In this document: one piece after another, positions 1 through 6,409 of the stretch
Layout: each line of letters begins with the position of its first letter
Position numbering within the stretch: position 1 is the stretch's first letter
DNA from: SAR324 cluster bacterium
Lineage (GTDB): Bacteria; Bdellovibrionota; UBA2361; JAAZON01
Assembly: GCA_012797725.1 (NCBI GenBank)
Contig: JAAZON010000511.1
Location: 1 to 7,372, forward strand
Direction of reading: 5' to 3'
Length of the DNA stretch: 7,372 nt
Program-made: the position numbers and the translations under genes
The notes under the pieces: generated by a model
Databases searched by the model: none
What the model was told of the DNA's origin: nothing
The model's input: only the letters and a program-made list of their open reading frames with translations

Positions 1-1
1 C

Positions 2-67
2 AGCGAAGAAGACCTTTTTAAACTTTTAAAAAACTATTTCATCGCTTTGAAAAATTGCACCAATTAA
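2..67 (+). CDS. Possible C-terminal tail of an upstream gene (partial)
   Basis: Reading frame 2 is open from the window edge for 21 codons and ends at TAA (65-67). The other two forward frames stop within the first 30 bases. The encoded tail is Leu/Lys/Phe-rich and looks helical (it contains EEDLFKLLKNYF). It carries no family signature. In many proteobacteria the gene upstream of hpf is rpoN, but this tail does not resemble the usual RpoN C-terminus, so I do not identify it. Twenty-one open codons at an edge can also arise by chance in AT-rich DNA. Confidence 0.3.
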   Translation, partial: SEEDLFKLLKNYFIALKNCTN

Positions 68-162
68 CAACTCAAGTAATTTATATGCATACAAATCAGC
101 AAGTTGCATGCCAAAGTTTTGAGAATATTGGGCTTCCTATAAGCTGTTTTAAGGTGGAATCT

Positions 163-191
163 TTGTCCACATTTTCTTAAGATCGAATAAT
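163..191 (+). promoter_or_regulatory. Candidate sigma70-type promoter for hpf-rapZ
   Basis: TTGTCC (163-168, 4/6 to the -35 consensus) is followed after 17 bases by AATAAT (186-191, 5/6 to the -10 consensus). Transcription would start near 198 and leave a leader of about 40 bases before the hpf ATG. The region is AT-rich, so chance matches are expected. No sigma54 (GG-N10-GC) element was recognised. Confidence 0.4.
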
Positions 192-200
192 AATGATTTG

Positions 201-210
201 GACTGCAGTC
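201..210. repeat. 10-bp perfect palindrome GACTGCAGTC in the hpf leader
   Basis: GACTGCAGTC equals its own reverse complement. It lies just downstream of the predicted transcription start and 28 bases before the hpf ATG, where an operator could sit. No known regulator site was recognised, and coincidence is possible. Confidence 0.35.
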
Positions 211-227
211 TTTTGAATGTGTTTTTT

Positions 228-233
228 ACGAGG
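228..233 (+). promoter_or_regulatory. Ribosome binding site deciding the hpf start
   Basis: ACGAGG at 228-233 lies five bases before ATG 239. The alternative in-frame GTG at 233 overlaps this Shine-Dalgarno and would have none of its own, so ATG 239 is the better start. That removes two residues from the longest reading frame. Confidence 0.6.
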
Positions 234-238
234 TGATT

Positions 239-553
239 ATGTCTGCACAAAAAAAACTAGTTGAAGTTAATATTACTTTTCGTAATACAGAAGCTACCGA
301 TGCATTGACCAAATATGCCACTGAGAAAATACGAAGTTGTATTCAAAAGTTTACTCACCATGATGTTGTGGTGGATGTAGTTCTAAAGATAGAAAAGACC
401 CGCCATATCGCTGAAGCATCTTTCCGGACAGACAATGCTGATTTTCATTGCAAAGAAGATAGTAACGATCTGTATAAATCAATAGATCAACTGGTTGATA
501 CTATCTCTGAGCAAATGCGTAGACATAAAGAGAAAATAAAAGTTCGTCATTAA
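239..553 (+). CDS. hpf: Ribosome hibernation promoting factor, short form (HPF/YfiA family)
   Basis: The 104-residue protein fits the short HPF/RaiA family, which binds the 30S decoding region in stationary phase or stress and helps inactivate ribosomes as dimers or 70S particles. Visible signatures are the opening beta strand VEVNITFRNTEAT (8-20), the central block LKIEKTRHIAEASF (49-62, matching the usual VEKNRHIAE), the helix LYKSIDQLVDTISEQM (78-93), and the basic end RRHKEKIK (94-101). It lacks the extra C-terminal dimerisation domain of long HPFs, so it is expected to act like the gamma-proteobacterial short form. The start at ATG 239 is supported by ACGAGG; GTG 233 would add two residues. 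It is the first gene of a tight pair with rapZ, whose start lies one base after this TAA. No ptsN lies between them, unlike the E. coli rpoN cluster. Assignment is firm; regulation is inferred only from the candidate upstream promoter. Confidence 0.95.
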   Translation: MSAQKKLVEVNITFRNTEATDALTKYATEKIRSCIQKFTHHDVVVDVVLKIEKTRHIAEASFRTDNADFHCKEDSNDLYKSIDQLVDTISEQMRRHKEKIKVRH

Positions 554-554
554 G

Positions 555-1457
555 GTGGATGAGTCATTATCGCACATAGAATACTTATTATTGATTGCCG
601 GCCTCTCTGGCGCCGGCAAATCAACTGCATTGCATGTATTTTCAGATCTCGGATTCTTTACCGTGGATCACCTGCCTGTCTCATTGCTTGAAAGTTTCCT
701 AAAACAGTCTCGCCAGTGTCCTTCACGTTTTAAAAAGATTGCCTTAATTCTGGACATAGATACAGAAGAAAAACTTTCTCAACTACTTCAGATCAATGAA
801 AAAATGCGCTCTGAGGGCTTACCGCCTTTGCTCATATATCTGGATTGTTCCACTGAAGAAGTCATTCTTAGATACAATGAGACAAGACGTCCCCATCCAG
901 GTTTCGACGCTTTAGTTGATAAAAGTCTTGAAGATGCCGTAGCCCGCGAACGTGAAGGTCTTTTAGCATTTAAAGAAAGATCTAACTTAGTTATTGATAC
1001 CACTGATTTCAACGTTCATGAACTTAGAAGAGTCTTAGAAAGCTTTGCTGAAAGTATTTCTTCAGAAAATCTGACCAAAGTCAGGGTTAATTTTGTGTCC
1101 TTCGGCTTCAAACATGGCATTCCAAGAGACTGCGATTTGGTAATTGATGTTCGCTTCCTACCCAACCCTTATTTTGTTGAAGATTTACGGAATAAAACAG
1201 GCCTGGATCCCGATGTATCTCATTATGTATTGAGCTTTGAAGAGGCATGGGAATTTCTTCGACGTTATGTTGAACTTCTTAACTATTTAATTCCTAAATA
1301 TATTTACGAGGGCAAATCTTATCTAAATATAGGAATTGGTTGCACTGGTGGACAGCATCGTTCCGTGGCCATTGCTCAACGGCTCTCAGAACTAATACGA
1401 GGAGAGGATCTAATTGTAAGCGTCAAGCATAGGGACGCCGATTCTAAGAAGGTTTGA
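555..1457 (+). CDS. rapZ: RapZ/YvcJ family nucleotide-binding RNase adapter protein
   Basis: The 300-residue protein is full length for the family (E. coli RapZ is 284). The N-terminal P-loop domain has Walker A GLSGAGKST (16-24), then GFFTVDHLP (33-41) and a Walker B-like strand LLIYLD (92-97) running into RYNETRRPHP (106-115). The C-terminal domain has the family blocks SFGFKHGIP (182-190), DLVIDVRFLPNPYF (194-207), and GCTGGQHRSVAIA (262-274), plus a terminal VKHRD (290-294). In E. coli, RapZ binds sRNA GlmZ and presents it to RNase E, tuning GlmS and thus amino-sugar supply for the envelope. In B. subtilis YvcJ a nucleotide-hydrolysing role is known. The RNA target here cannot be judged. 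The start is GTG 555, one base after the hpf TAA and without a strong Shine-Dalgarno, so translation is probably coupled to hpf. No in-frame ATG lies near this position. Confidence 0.95.
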   Translation: MDESLSHIEYLLLIAGLSGAGKSTALHVFSDLGFFTVDHLPVSLLESFLKQSRQCPSRFKKIALILDIDTEEKLSQLLQINEKMRSEGLPPLLIYLDCSTEEVILRYNETRRPHPGFDALVDKSLEDAVAREREGLLAFKERSNLVIDTTDFNVHELRRVLESFAESISSENLTKVRVNFVSFGFKHGIPRDCDLVIDVRFLPNPYFVEDLRNKTGLDPDVSHYVLSFEEAWEFLRRYVELLNYLIPKYIYEGKSYLNIGIGCTGGQHRSVAIAQRLSELIRGEDLIVSVKHRDADSKKV

Positions 1458-1475
1458 TTTATCTTTATCCTTGAC

Positions 1476-1508
1476 CCGAGCCCCTCGGAAGGTTCACACT
1501 TAACCCTT
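1476..1508 (+). promoter_or_regulatory. Candidate structured leader upstream of metK (two small hairpins)
   Basis: In the 95-bp gap between rapZ and metK, CCGAG (1476-1480) pairs with CTCGG (1484-1488) around a CCC loop. Directly after, AAGGTT (1489-1494) can pair with AACCCTT (1502-1508) with one bulged C. GGAA (1487-1490) can alternatively pair with TTCC (1513-1516). No U-run follows, so this is not a normal intrinsic terminator. I could not match it to the SAM-I, SAM-II, SAM/SAH or SAH riboswitch consensus from memory. Function is unknown. Confidence 0.3.
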
Positions 1509-1552
1509 AAAATTCCCTAATAGTTTGATTTTAAAAACGAGGATGCACGACC

Positions 1553-2722
1553 GTGACAGTGAGAAATTTCCGATTCAGTTCTGAATCTGTCTCTGAAGGC
1601 CACCCAGATAAAGTTGCAGATCAAATAAGTGACGCCATCCTTGATGCGCACTTATCAGAAGATCCGCTTAGCCGGGTTGCATGTGAGACTTTGGTTAAAA
1701 ATGATAATGTCATTATTGCAGGAGAAATTACCTCAAATTGTAGCGTCGATTACGATGGCTTGATTCGAAAGGTTATAAATTCGATTGGTTATGATAATTC
1801 TGACCTTGGTTTCTCAGCAGAGACTTGTGAAGTTTTAGCTTTTACCAGCCTCCAGTCAAATGATATCAGCCAGGGAGTGAATGAGAAGAGTAACAAAGAA
1901 CAAGGGGCAGGAGACCAAGGTTTAATGTTCGGTTTTGCCTGTGATGAAACACCAGAATTGATGCCACTTCCAATTGCATTGGCACATCGCCTTGTGAAAA
2001 TGCTCTCTGAAAAGCGCAAAGCCAAGGCAGTAGACTTCCTTCGACCTGACGCAAAAAGTCAAGTCACAGTAGAGTATAGAAATGGAAAACCGTTCAAGGT
2101 TGACACGATAATAGTATCTACCCAACATAAAGAGGAAGTGCGACAAGATACTCTCAAGACCTTTATAATTGATGAACTGGTTCCAGATGCCGTGCCGTCT
2201 CAATTCTTATCAAAGGACACCCGTTATCTTGTAAATCCCACTGGAAGATTTGTTATTGGCGGCCCAGTTGGTGATTGTGGTGTTACCGGCAGAAAGATAA
2301 TTGTGGACACATATGGAGGGTATAGCAGACATGGTGGAGGAGCTTTCTCTGGAAAAGATCCAAGTAAAGTCGATCGTTCCGGAGCTTATGCAGCTCGTTA
2401 TGTTGCAAAAAATATTGTCAGTGCAGGTCTTGCAAAGAGATGTGAAGTACAACTTGCCTATGCGATAGGAATTTCTGAACCTGTTTCGTTATATGTTGAC
2501 ACATTTGGAACTGGTATAGTTGCAGAAGAAAGGCTAGTTGAGGCTGTTAGAAAGCTCTTTCCTCTGAGCCCTAAAGGAATAATCCAGCATTTGAATCTGC
2601 TGCGTCCTATTTATCAGCGTACCGCTTCCTACGGACATTTTGGGCGCAGTTTCACTCAGGATGGTCATTTCAGCTGGGAGCGAACTGATAAAGCCCAAGA
2701 ATTAAGGATGTTGTTGGGTTAG
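1553..2722 (+). CDS. metK: S-adenosylmethionine synthase (methionine adenosyltransferase)
   Basis: This enzyme makes S-adenosylmethionine from methionine and ATP, releasing phosphate and pyrophosphate, as a cytosolic tetramer. The 389-residue length is normal. All three family regions are present: N-terminal [20 protein letters not shown] (9-28), the middle [20 protein letters not shown] (118-137), and the catalytic block [13 protein letters not shown] (236-248) followed by [18 protein letters not shown] (259-276), which is the metK signature. The C-terminus YGHFGR...[11 protein letters not shown] (360-385) fits, with a few extra residues between GHFGR and WE compared with E. coli. The start is GTG 1553, supported by CGAGGA at 1538-1543. 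An ATG at 1543 is out of frame, and a second in-frame GTG at 1559 would cost two residues. No terminator was seen after rapZ, so read-through from hpf-rapZ is possible. The stop codon overlaps that of the convergent lipoprotein gene. Confidence 0.97.
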   Translation: MTVRNFRFSSESVSEGHPDKVADQISDAILDAHLSEDPLSRVACETLVKNDNVIIAGEITSNCSVDYDGLIRKVINSIGYDNSDLGFSAETCEVLAFTSLQSNDISQGVNEKSNKEQGAGDQGLMFGFACDETPELMPLPIALAHRLVKMLSEKRKAKAVDFLRPDAKSQVTVEYRNGKPFKVDTIIVSTQHKEEVRQDTLKTFIIDELVPDAVPSQFLSKDTRYLVNPTGRFVIGGPVGDCGVTGRKIIVDTYGGYSRHGGGAFSGKDPSKVDRSGAYAARYVAKNIVSAGLAKRCEVQLAYAIGISEPVSLYVDTFGTGIVAEERLVEAVRKLFPLSPKGIIQHLNLLRPIYQRTASYGHFGRSFTQDGHFSWERTDKAQELRMLLG

Positions 2723-3144
2723 CGATACAAATTCCCGTGAGTTGCACCATCATAAACCCGACCCCGCTTATATGAGGGAGGATTTTCAGATAGCGCTTCA
2801 TTTCTAACTTCTGTTCTCAAAACTTCCAATTCCTGGTTGTTTTGAGTGATCTTCTTCTGGTTCTCAGCAATCTCTTCAGAGAAATCTTTTTCTTTTCGGG
2901 CTGTACTGTTGTAATCCAACATTGATTCGGCAGCAAGGCTTATTAATATCCCTGCTGGGAAACCAATAGCAGCTCCAAGTCCTGCACTTCTTGCTATGTC
3001 ACCATTGGATAAGACACTTCCAACAAGTGCACCTGCCCCAGCACCCAAGGCAGCACCACCAAAGCCTGCTTCCGAAGGATTAAGTCCACAAGCTGAAAGA
3101 CTAAAGGAAGCACAAATAATAAGAGAAAGAATCATTCGACGCAT
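2719..3144 (-). CDS. Small glycine-zipper lipoprotein, function unknown
   Basis: The 141-residue precursor has a short basic N-terminus (MRR), a hydrophobic stretch [15 protein letters not shown] and a lipobox LSAC with lipidated Cys19. Gly at +2 gives no inner-membrane retention signal, so sorting to the outer membrane is likely in a diderm. Residues 27-63 form a glycine zipper ([16 protein letters not shown], then GLGAAIG), a pattern seen in membrane-inserting outer-membrane lipoproteins. Residues 72-117 are charged and helical, probably coiled coil ([20 protein letters not shown], 91-110), followed by a basic Pro/Tyr/Arg-rich tail. The start at 3144 is supported by AAAAGGG four bases upstream on the minus strand; ATG at M4 is the alternative. 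The gene is convergent with metK, with overlapping stops (TTAG). It is unrelated to metK functionally as far as the sequence shows. An envelope-structural or stress role is only inference. Confidence 0.85.
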   Translation of the reverse strand: MRRMILSLIICASFSLSACGLNPSEAGFGGAALGAGAGALVGSVLSNGDIARSAGLGAAIGFPAGILISLAAESMLDYNSTARKEKDFSEEIAENQKKITQNNQELEVLRTEVRNEALSENPPSYKRGRVYDGATHGNLYR

Positions 3145-3175
3145 AGTACCCTTTTGTTCATTTTCACAAGTTCTC

Positions 3176-3198
3176 TATCTAACGACTAATCTTAGATA
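3176..3198. repeat. 7-bp inverted repeat TATCTAA-N9-TTAGATA
   Basis: TATCTAA (3176-3182) and TTAGATA (3192-3198) are perfect inverted copies separated by nine bases. They lie about 32-54 bases upstream of the lipoprotein start, on the side where its promoter must be. This could be an operator. AT-rich composition makes chance occurrence quite possible. Confidence 0.25.
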
Positions 3199-3311
3199 TT
3201 GCGCTCTTTGTTTCACTAAAAGAGTTTTCCCACATATTATTATTTCCATTAAGTCGTAACCCATTGATATTACTTAAAGCCAATGATGCCCTTCATTTTT
3301 TCTTTAATTTA

Positions 3312-3345
3312 TTGAGATTAAACAATTTTTTGTTGTAGCATGCTA
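3312..3345 (+). promoter_or_regulatory. Candidate promoter with a 10-bp palindrome upstream of the debranching enzyme
   Basis: TTGAGA (3312-3317, 5/6 to -35) is followed after 18 bases by TAGCAT (3336-3341, 4/6 to -10). The -10 lies inside the perfect palindrome TAGCATGCTA (3336-3345), so a repressor bound there would block the promoter. The site is about 65 bases before the ATG at 3410. Nothing else was recognised in the 265-bp divergent gap from 3145 to 3409. Confidence 0.3.
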
Positions 3346-3409
3346 TGCACACTTCTTAATGCCTACAGACAAAGTTTAACAAGTAATTCTTTAAAAGGTT
3401 ATGCAATAG

Positions 3410-5350
3410 ATGGGTTTAAGTCCTGAATGGCTTGAAACGGATGGTCTTGGGGGATTCGCCATGGGAAGCATTGATGGAATTCCTAGGCGACGGTATCATT
3501 CTCTTTTATGCGCTAGCACAAAACCTCCAACTGAAAGAATTAATCTTGTAAATGCCGTTGAAGTATTTGTTTGTCATAGAAACACGCGCTACGCCTTAAG
3601 TTCTTTCCAATACAATCCTGGGGTACTTCATCCTCCTATGGAGCAAAGAACCACCACCTTTTCTCCAAATAGTCTAATCCCCACCTGGATTCATGAACTA
3701 CCTTTTGGAATTCGCATTGAAAGTTCAATTTTCATGTCAAAAAATTTCGTCGGCACGTACATGTCGTGGAAGCTTTTATCTCCACAAGATGACGTTAACA
3801 TTACAGTTCGACCTCTCATCTCCTGCAGAAATTATCATTGGTTAAACAAAGCAAATGAGTTCTTGCGTTTTGAATCATTAATAAGTGGAAATTCTGTGAT
3901 CTGGCATCCTTATGAGAAAATGCCAGGTATTTCCACTTATTCAAATGGTGATTTCAGATTCAGTCCCCTTTGGTATTATGATTTTTTATATGAAGAAGAA
4001 AAGGCACGCGGCTTCGACTACATCGAAGACTTAGCATCACCAGGTGAATTTTCTTTCAATTTGGGAAATCAAGAAAAAGCAATTGTTTGTTTCACCATGA
4101 AAGGATCTTCTGGGGATCTATTCTTAAAGGAAAACCGTGACATCAACACTGCCTATTTCGAAGCAATTAATCAGGAAGAGCAACGTAGGAAATCGCTAGG
4201 AACACCTCTTCAAAGAGCAGCAGATTCTTATATAGTACAGCGCGGGGAGGGTAAGACAATTATTGCTGGTTATCCATGGTTCGCAGATTGGGGTAGAGAT
4301 ACATTCATTTCAGTTAGGGGGCTATGTATTGAGAATAATAGACTAGATGATGCAGAAGGGATCTTTCTTTCCTGGATGATGACGATGCAGGATGGAATGA
4401 TTCCTAATTTCTTTCCCGATCAAGGAGAAGAGGCTGTTTTCAACTCTGTGGATGCTTCGCTCTGGTTTGTGATATCAGCCTATGAATTCTTAAAGAAAGT
4501 TAAAGCAACGGGTTTTTCTTTAAAAAAAGACACCCAGAAAAAGCTCGAATTAGCAATTTTATCCATAATAGAGAACTATTATAAAGGCACTCGTTTTCAT
4601 ATACACGCTGATGAAAACGATTATCTGTTGTTTTCTGGTTCCTATGGTACACAATTAACATGGATGGACTCTGCCTTTGATGGCTATGCTTTTACACCCC
4701 GTTCGGGAAAAGCTGTTGAAATTCAAGCCCTGTGGATCAATGCCTTAAAAATAGCATCAGAACTTGATGATAGATGGGCCAAGATAGCAAAAGGCGCTAC
4801 TAAAAGCTTTGAAGACCGCTTTTGGGATCCTCAACAAAATTGTCTTTTTGATGTAATTGATGTAAACGGAGCTAAAAACATTGCCGACCCCAGACTCAGG
4901 CCTAATCAGATTTTTGCGGTTGGGGGATTGCCATTCCAGGTTTTAAAAGGAGAAAAGGCCATAGCAGTTGTTGCAAATGTCGAGAAACATCTTTTAACAA
5001 ACATTGGTCTTAGAAGTCTTGCCCCTTTCGAGCAGGAATATCAGCCTTCATATAAAGGGGATGTTTATAGCCGTGCAGCAGCATATCATCAAGGTACTGT
5101 ATGGATTTGGTTGATTGGTGCATTCATTGACGCATGGGTTCGAATACACGGTTCCAGTACTCAAGCCATTAAAGATGCACGAAAGTTATACTTTCAGCCT
5201 CTGCTCCGACACATTGGAGAAGCTGCTATTTCGCATCTTCCTGAGATCGCCGATGGTGACGCTCCACACTGCTCAAGAGGTTGTCCTTGTCAGGCTTGGT
5301 CTGTTGCAGAAATTTTAAGAACTGATTTAAGTGTCTTAATTGAAAAATGA
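3410..5350 (+). CDS. Glycogen debranching enzyme, amylo-alpha-1,6-glucosidase type (GH133)
   Basis: The 646-residue protein has an N-terminal GDE_N-like beta-rich domain (about 1-260) opening with EWLETDGLGGFAMGSIDGIP (6-25) and RRRYHSLL (26-33). A C-terminal (alpha/alpha)6-type GDE_C domain (about 265-640) follows. Family blocks are GYPWFADWGRDTFI (287-300), QDGMIPNFF (327-335), LTWMDSAFDGYAFTPRSGK (416-434), RPNQIFAVGGLPF (497-509), AAYHQGTVWIWLIG (557-570) and EIADGDAPHCSRGCPCQAW (612-630). In this family the enzyme hydrolyses alpha-1,6 branch stubs of glycogen-like glucans in the cytosol. The acidic residues in WFADWGRD and EIADGD are good candidates for the active site, but I have not assigned catalytic roles. 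No signal peptide is seen. The start at ATG 3410 has AAAAGG (3393-3398) eleven bases upstream; the in-frame TAG at 3407 excludes any extension. The next genes are signalling genes, not other glycogen genes. Identity is strong. Confidence 0.93.
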   Translation: MGLSPEWLETDGLGGFAMGSIDGIPRRRYHSLLCASTKPPTERINLVNAVEVFVCHRNTRYALSSFQYNPGVLHPPMEQRTTTFSPNSLIPTWIHELPFGIRIESSIFMSKNFVGTYMSWKLLSPQDDVNITVRPLISCRNYHWLNKANEFLRFESLISGNSVIWHPYEKMPGISTYSNGDFRFSPLWYYDFLYEEEKARGFDYIEDLASPGEFSFNLGNQEKAIVCFTMKGSSGDLFLKENRDINTAYFEAINQEEQRRKSLGTPLQRAADSYIVQRGEGKTIIAGYPWFADWGRDTFISVRGLCIENNRLDDAEGIFLSWMMTMQDGMIPNFFPDQGEEAVFNSVDASLWFVISAYEFLKKVKATGFSLKKDTQKKLELAILSIIENYYKGTRFHIHADENDYLLFSGSYGTQLTWMDSAFDGYAFTPRSGKAVEIQALWINALKIASELDDRWAKIAKGATKSFEDRFWDPQQNCLFDVIDVNGAKNIADPRLRPNQIFAVGGLPFQVLKGEKAIAVVANVEKHLLTNIGLRSLAPFEQEYQPSYKGDVYSRAAAYHQGTVWIWLIGAFIDAWVRIHGSSTQAIKDARKLYFQPLLRHIGEAAISHLPEIADGDAPHCSRGCPCQAWSVAEILRTDLSVLIEK

Positions 5351-5389
5351 CAAAGAAATGTGCACAAGGAATACTTAAACTGTGCTATT

Positions 5390-5395
5390 TATAAT
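5390..5395 (+). promoter_or_regulatory. Candidate -10 element upstream of the kinase-like gene
   Basis: A perfect TATAAT lies 45 bases before the ATG at 5440, inside the 89-bp gap after the debranching gene. No good -35 is seen at 16-18 bases upstream (the sequence is near AGGAAT), and there is no extended TG. It may be an activator-dependent promoter or chance. No intrinsic terminator was seen after the debranching gene, so cotranscription is also possible. Confidence 0.3.
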
Positions 5396-5439
5396 TTGAT
5401 GAAAGGAAGTCAGAAAACTACTTCCAAATAGAGCGCGTC

Positions 5440-6210
5440 ATGGAAGATTATAAAGGAACGGATTGTGACGACTCAGCCCCAAGTTGTCAGCAATTAAGAG
5501 AACAAGAGGAGAAATTAAGAAATCTTTTAGCTCAACTTTTTCTAATTAGTCAAAATGACTTATGGGAAGCCTCGGCTGCTATCCATGATCGTATCTTGCA
5601 GTTACTAAACATTGCTCACCTAAGTGTTAGCACATACCTTAAAACAGCAGAAAACACAGTACAGTCAACCCTTGATCTTTCACAACTGACAGAGCTTAAA
5701 GAAAAGATTGCAGCTTCTATTGAGGAATCACAAAGATTAATGCTGGAGCTTAGTTCTCCAATTCTCAAATACTTTGGGCTTAGTTCAGCGCTTGAAACAT
5801 TAGCCGAAGAAAAGCGGAATCAAAACAAATCCAGAATTGTGCTTGAATACAATAAATCGCACTTTAGAATTTTCGAACATTTAGCTCAACTTAGTTTTTC
5901 AATAATCAGTGAACTAATAATTCTATCAGAAACTCACTTCGAATTGCCTGAGATAAGAATAAAAATAAACTGCGATTCTAAATCTCTGCAAATATCAATT
6001 GACTGTCCTTTAGCTCTTAAATCTATCAAGCAACTTGCTTCGACTAAAAATATTTTAAATATGGAAAGGCAATTACCAAAAGATCCAAATGACAAAAGAT
6101 TATTAAAGCTTGCACTTCAAAAAGAATTATGGATGATTTTTGGTGGGAAGTTTCTCTTCTCTTCCATTAACGATCGAGAGTTCAAACTAAGATTGGAGAT
6201 GCCTTTATAG
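5440..6210 (+). CDS. NarX-type (HisKA_3) histidine kinase homologue with degenerate ATPase domain
   Basis: The 256-residue soluble protein has no membrane segment and no recognisable sensor domain. A helical, probably coiled-coil lead-in (17-36) precedes a HisKA_3 dimerisation helix with the intact HDxxxQ motif, HDRILQ (49-54), where His49 is the expected phosphorylation site. The second helix keeps the kinase-family block ESQRLMLELSSPIL (96-109) and YFGLSSALETLAEE (111-124). The C-terminal part (about 140-256) aligns in layout with HATPase_c, but key residues are missing. After SEL (157-159) the N-box Asn is replaced (ELIILSETHF), the DxGxG G1 box reads DCPLA (188-192), and no GxGL G2 box is visible before GGKFLF (235-240). 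It is therefore probably a pseudokinase, phosphatase or phosphotransfer protein, comparable in logic to Spo0B or ChpT. A divergent but active kinase is not excluded. The Shine-Dalgarno is weak (GAG, 5431-5433). The likely partner is the regulator at 6384. Confidence 0.8.
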   Translation: MEDYKGTDCDDSAPSCQQLREQEEKLRNLLAQLFLISQNDLWEASAAIHDRILQLLNIAHLSVSTYLKTAENTVQSTLDLSQLTELKEKIAASIEESQRLMLELSSPILKYFGLSSALETLAEEKRNQNKSRIVLEYNKSHFRIFEHLAQLSFSIISELIILSETHFELPEIRIKINCDSKSLQISIDCPLALKSIKQLASTKNILNMERQLPKDPNDKRLLKLALQKELWMIFGGKFLFSSINDREFKLRLEMPL

Positions 6211-6275
6211 TTATAGCTTCACGGAAAATAAGGCCAACAAAAAGAGTTTTGATTGAAATTACTGAAATTTATGGA

Positions 6276-6291
6276 TTTTTTTATAAAAAAA
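6276..6291. repeat. 16-bp AT-only palindrome T7-AT-A7
   Basis: Seven T (6276-6282), A, T and seven A (6285-6291) form a perfect palindrome in the 173-bp gap between the kinase-like gene and the regulator. It could bend DNA, act as an UP-type element or melt easily. With no GC stem it is not a terminator. Confidence 0.35.
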
Positions 6292-6346
6292 GATCTTGAA
6301 ACTTGTCTTAAGCAGGAACAGAGTCAAATTATAAGAGGGTTTAAGC

Positions 6347-6409
6347 ATGGGTTGCTTCTATAATTTGTTTTTTGAGATGAGATATGGCTATCAACATAGT
6401 ATTGATTGA
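6347..6409 (+). CDS. Possible 20-codon upstream ORF overlapping the regulator start
   Basis: ATG 6347 is preceded by a good Shine-Dalgarno, AGAGGG (6334-6339), seven bases away. The frame runs 20 codons to TGA (6407-6409), encoding a short aromatic-rich peptide (it begins MGCFYNLFFEMRYG). It overlaps the first 26 bases of the response-regulator gene in a different frame. It could modulate translation of the regulator. It conflicts with using the TATAAT at 6359 as the promoter, because that would start transcription inside it. Confidence 0.2.
   Translation: MGCFYNLFFEMRYGYQHSID
6359..6364 (+). promoter_or_regulatory. Candidate -10 element just upstream of the response regulator
   Basis: A perfect TATAAT lies 19 bases before the ATG at 6384, giving a very short leader. 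No acceptable -35 is present at 16-18 bases upstream. It shares the 9-mer TATAATTTG with the candidate site at 5390 upstream of the kinase-like gene. Chance in AT-rich DNA is possible. Confidence 0.25.

Noticed and set aside
788..1012. Minus-strand ORF inside rapZ, and similar minus-strand frames inside metK (1789-2452)
   Set aside because: They are shadows of well-conserved genes on the plus strand, with no domain signal.
1471..1500. TTGACC...CACACT as a metK promoter
   Set aside because: The -35 is good, but the -10 matches only 3/6 at 18-base spacing and the better TAAAAT (1508-1513) is too far away.
2996..3259. 87-codon plus-strand ORF over the lipoprotein start
   Set aside because: Its Ala/Pro-rich first half is the antisense of the glycine zipper, and the rest is AT-rich intergenic translation. 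The minus-strand gene has a lipobox and a ribosome site.
5115..5318. 67-codon plus-strand ORF inside the debranching enzyme
   Set aside because: It is an out-of-frame shadow of the conserved C-terminal GDE_C blocks.
5399..5431. 10-codon ORF (ATG to TAG) upstream of the kinase-like gene
   Set aside because: It has no ribosome site at a proper distance and is very short, so it is probably chance.
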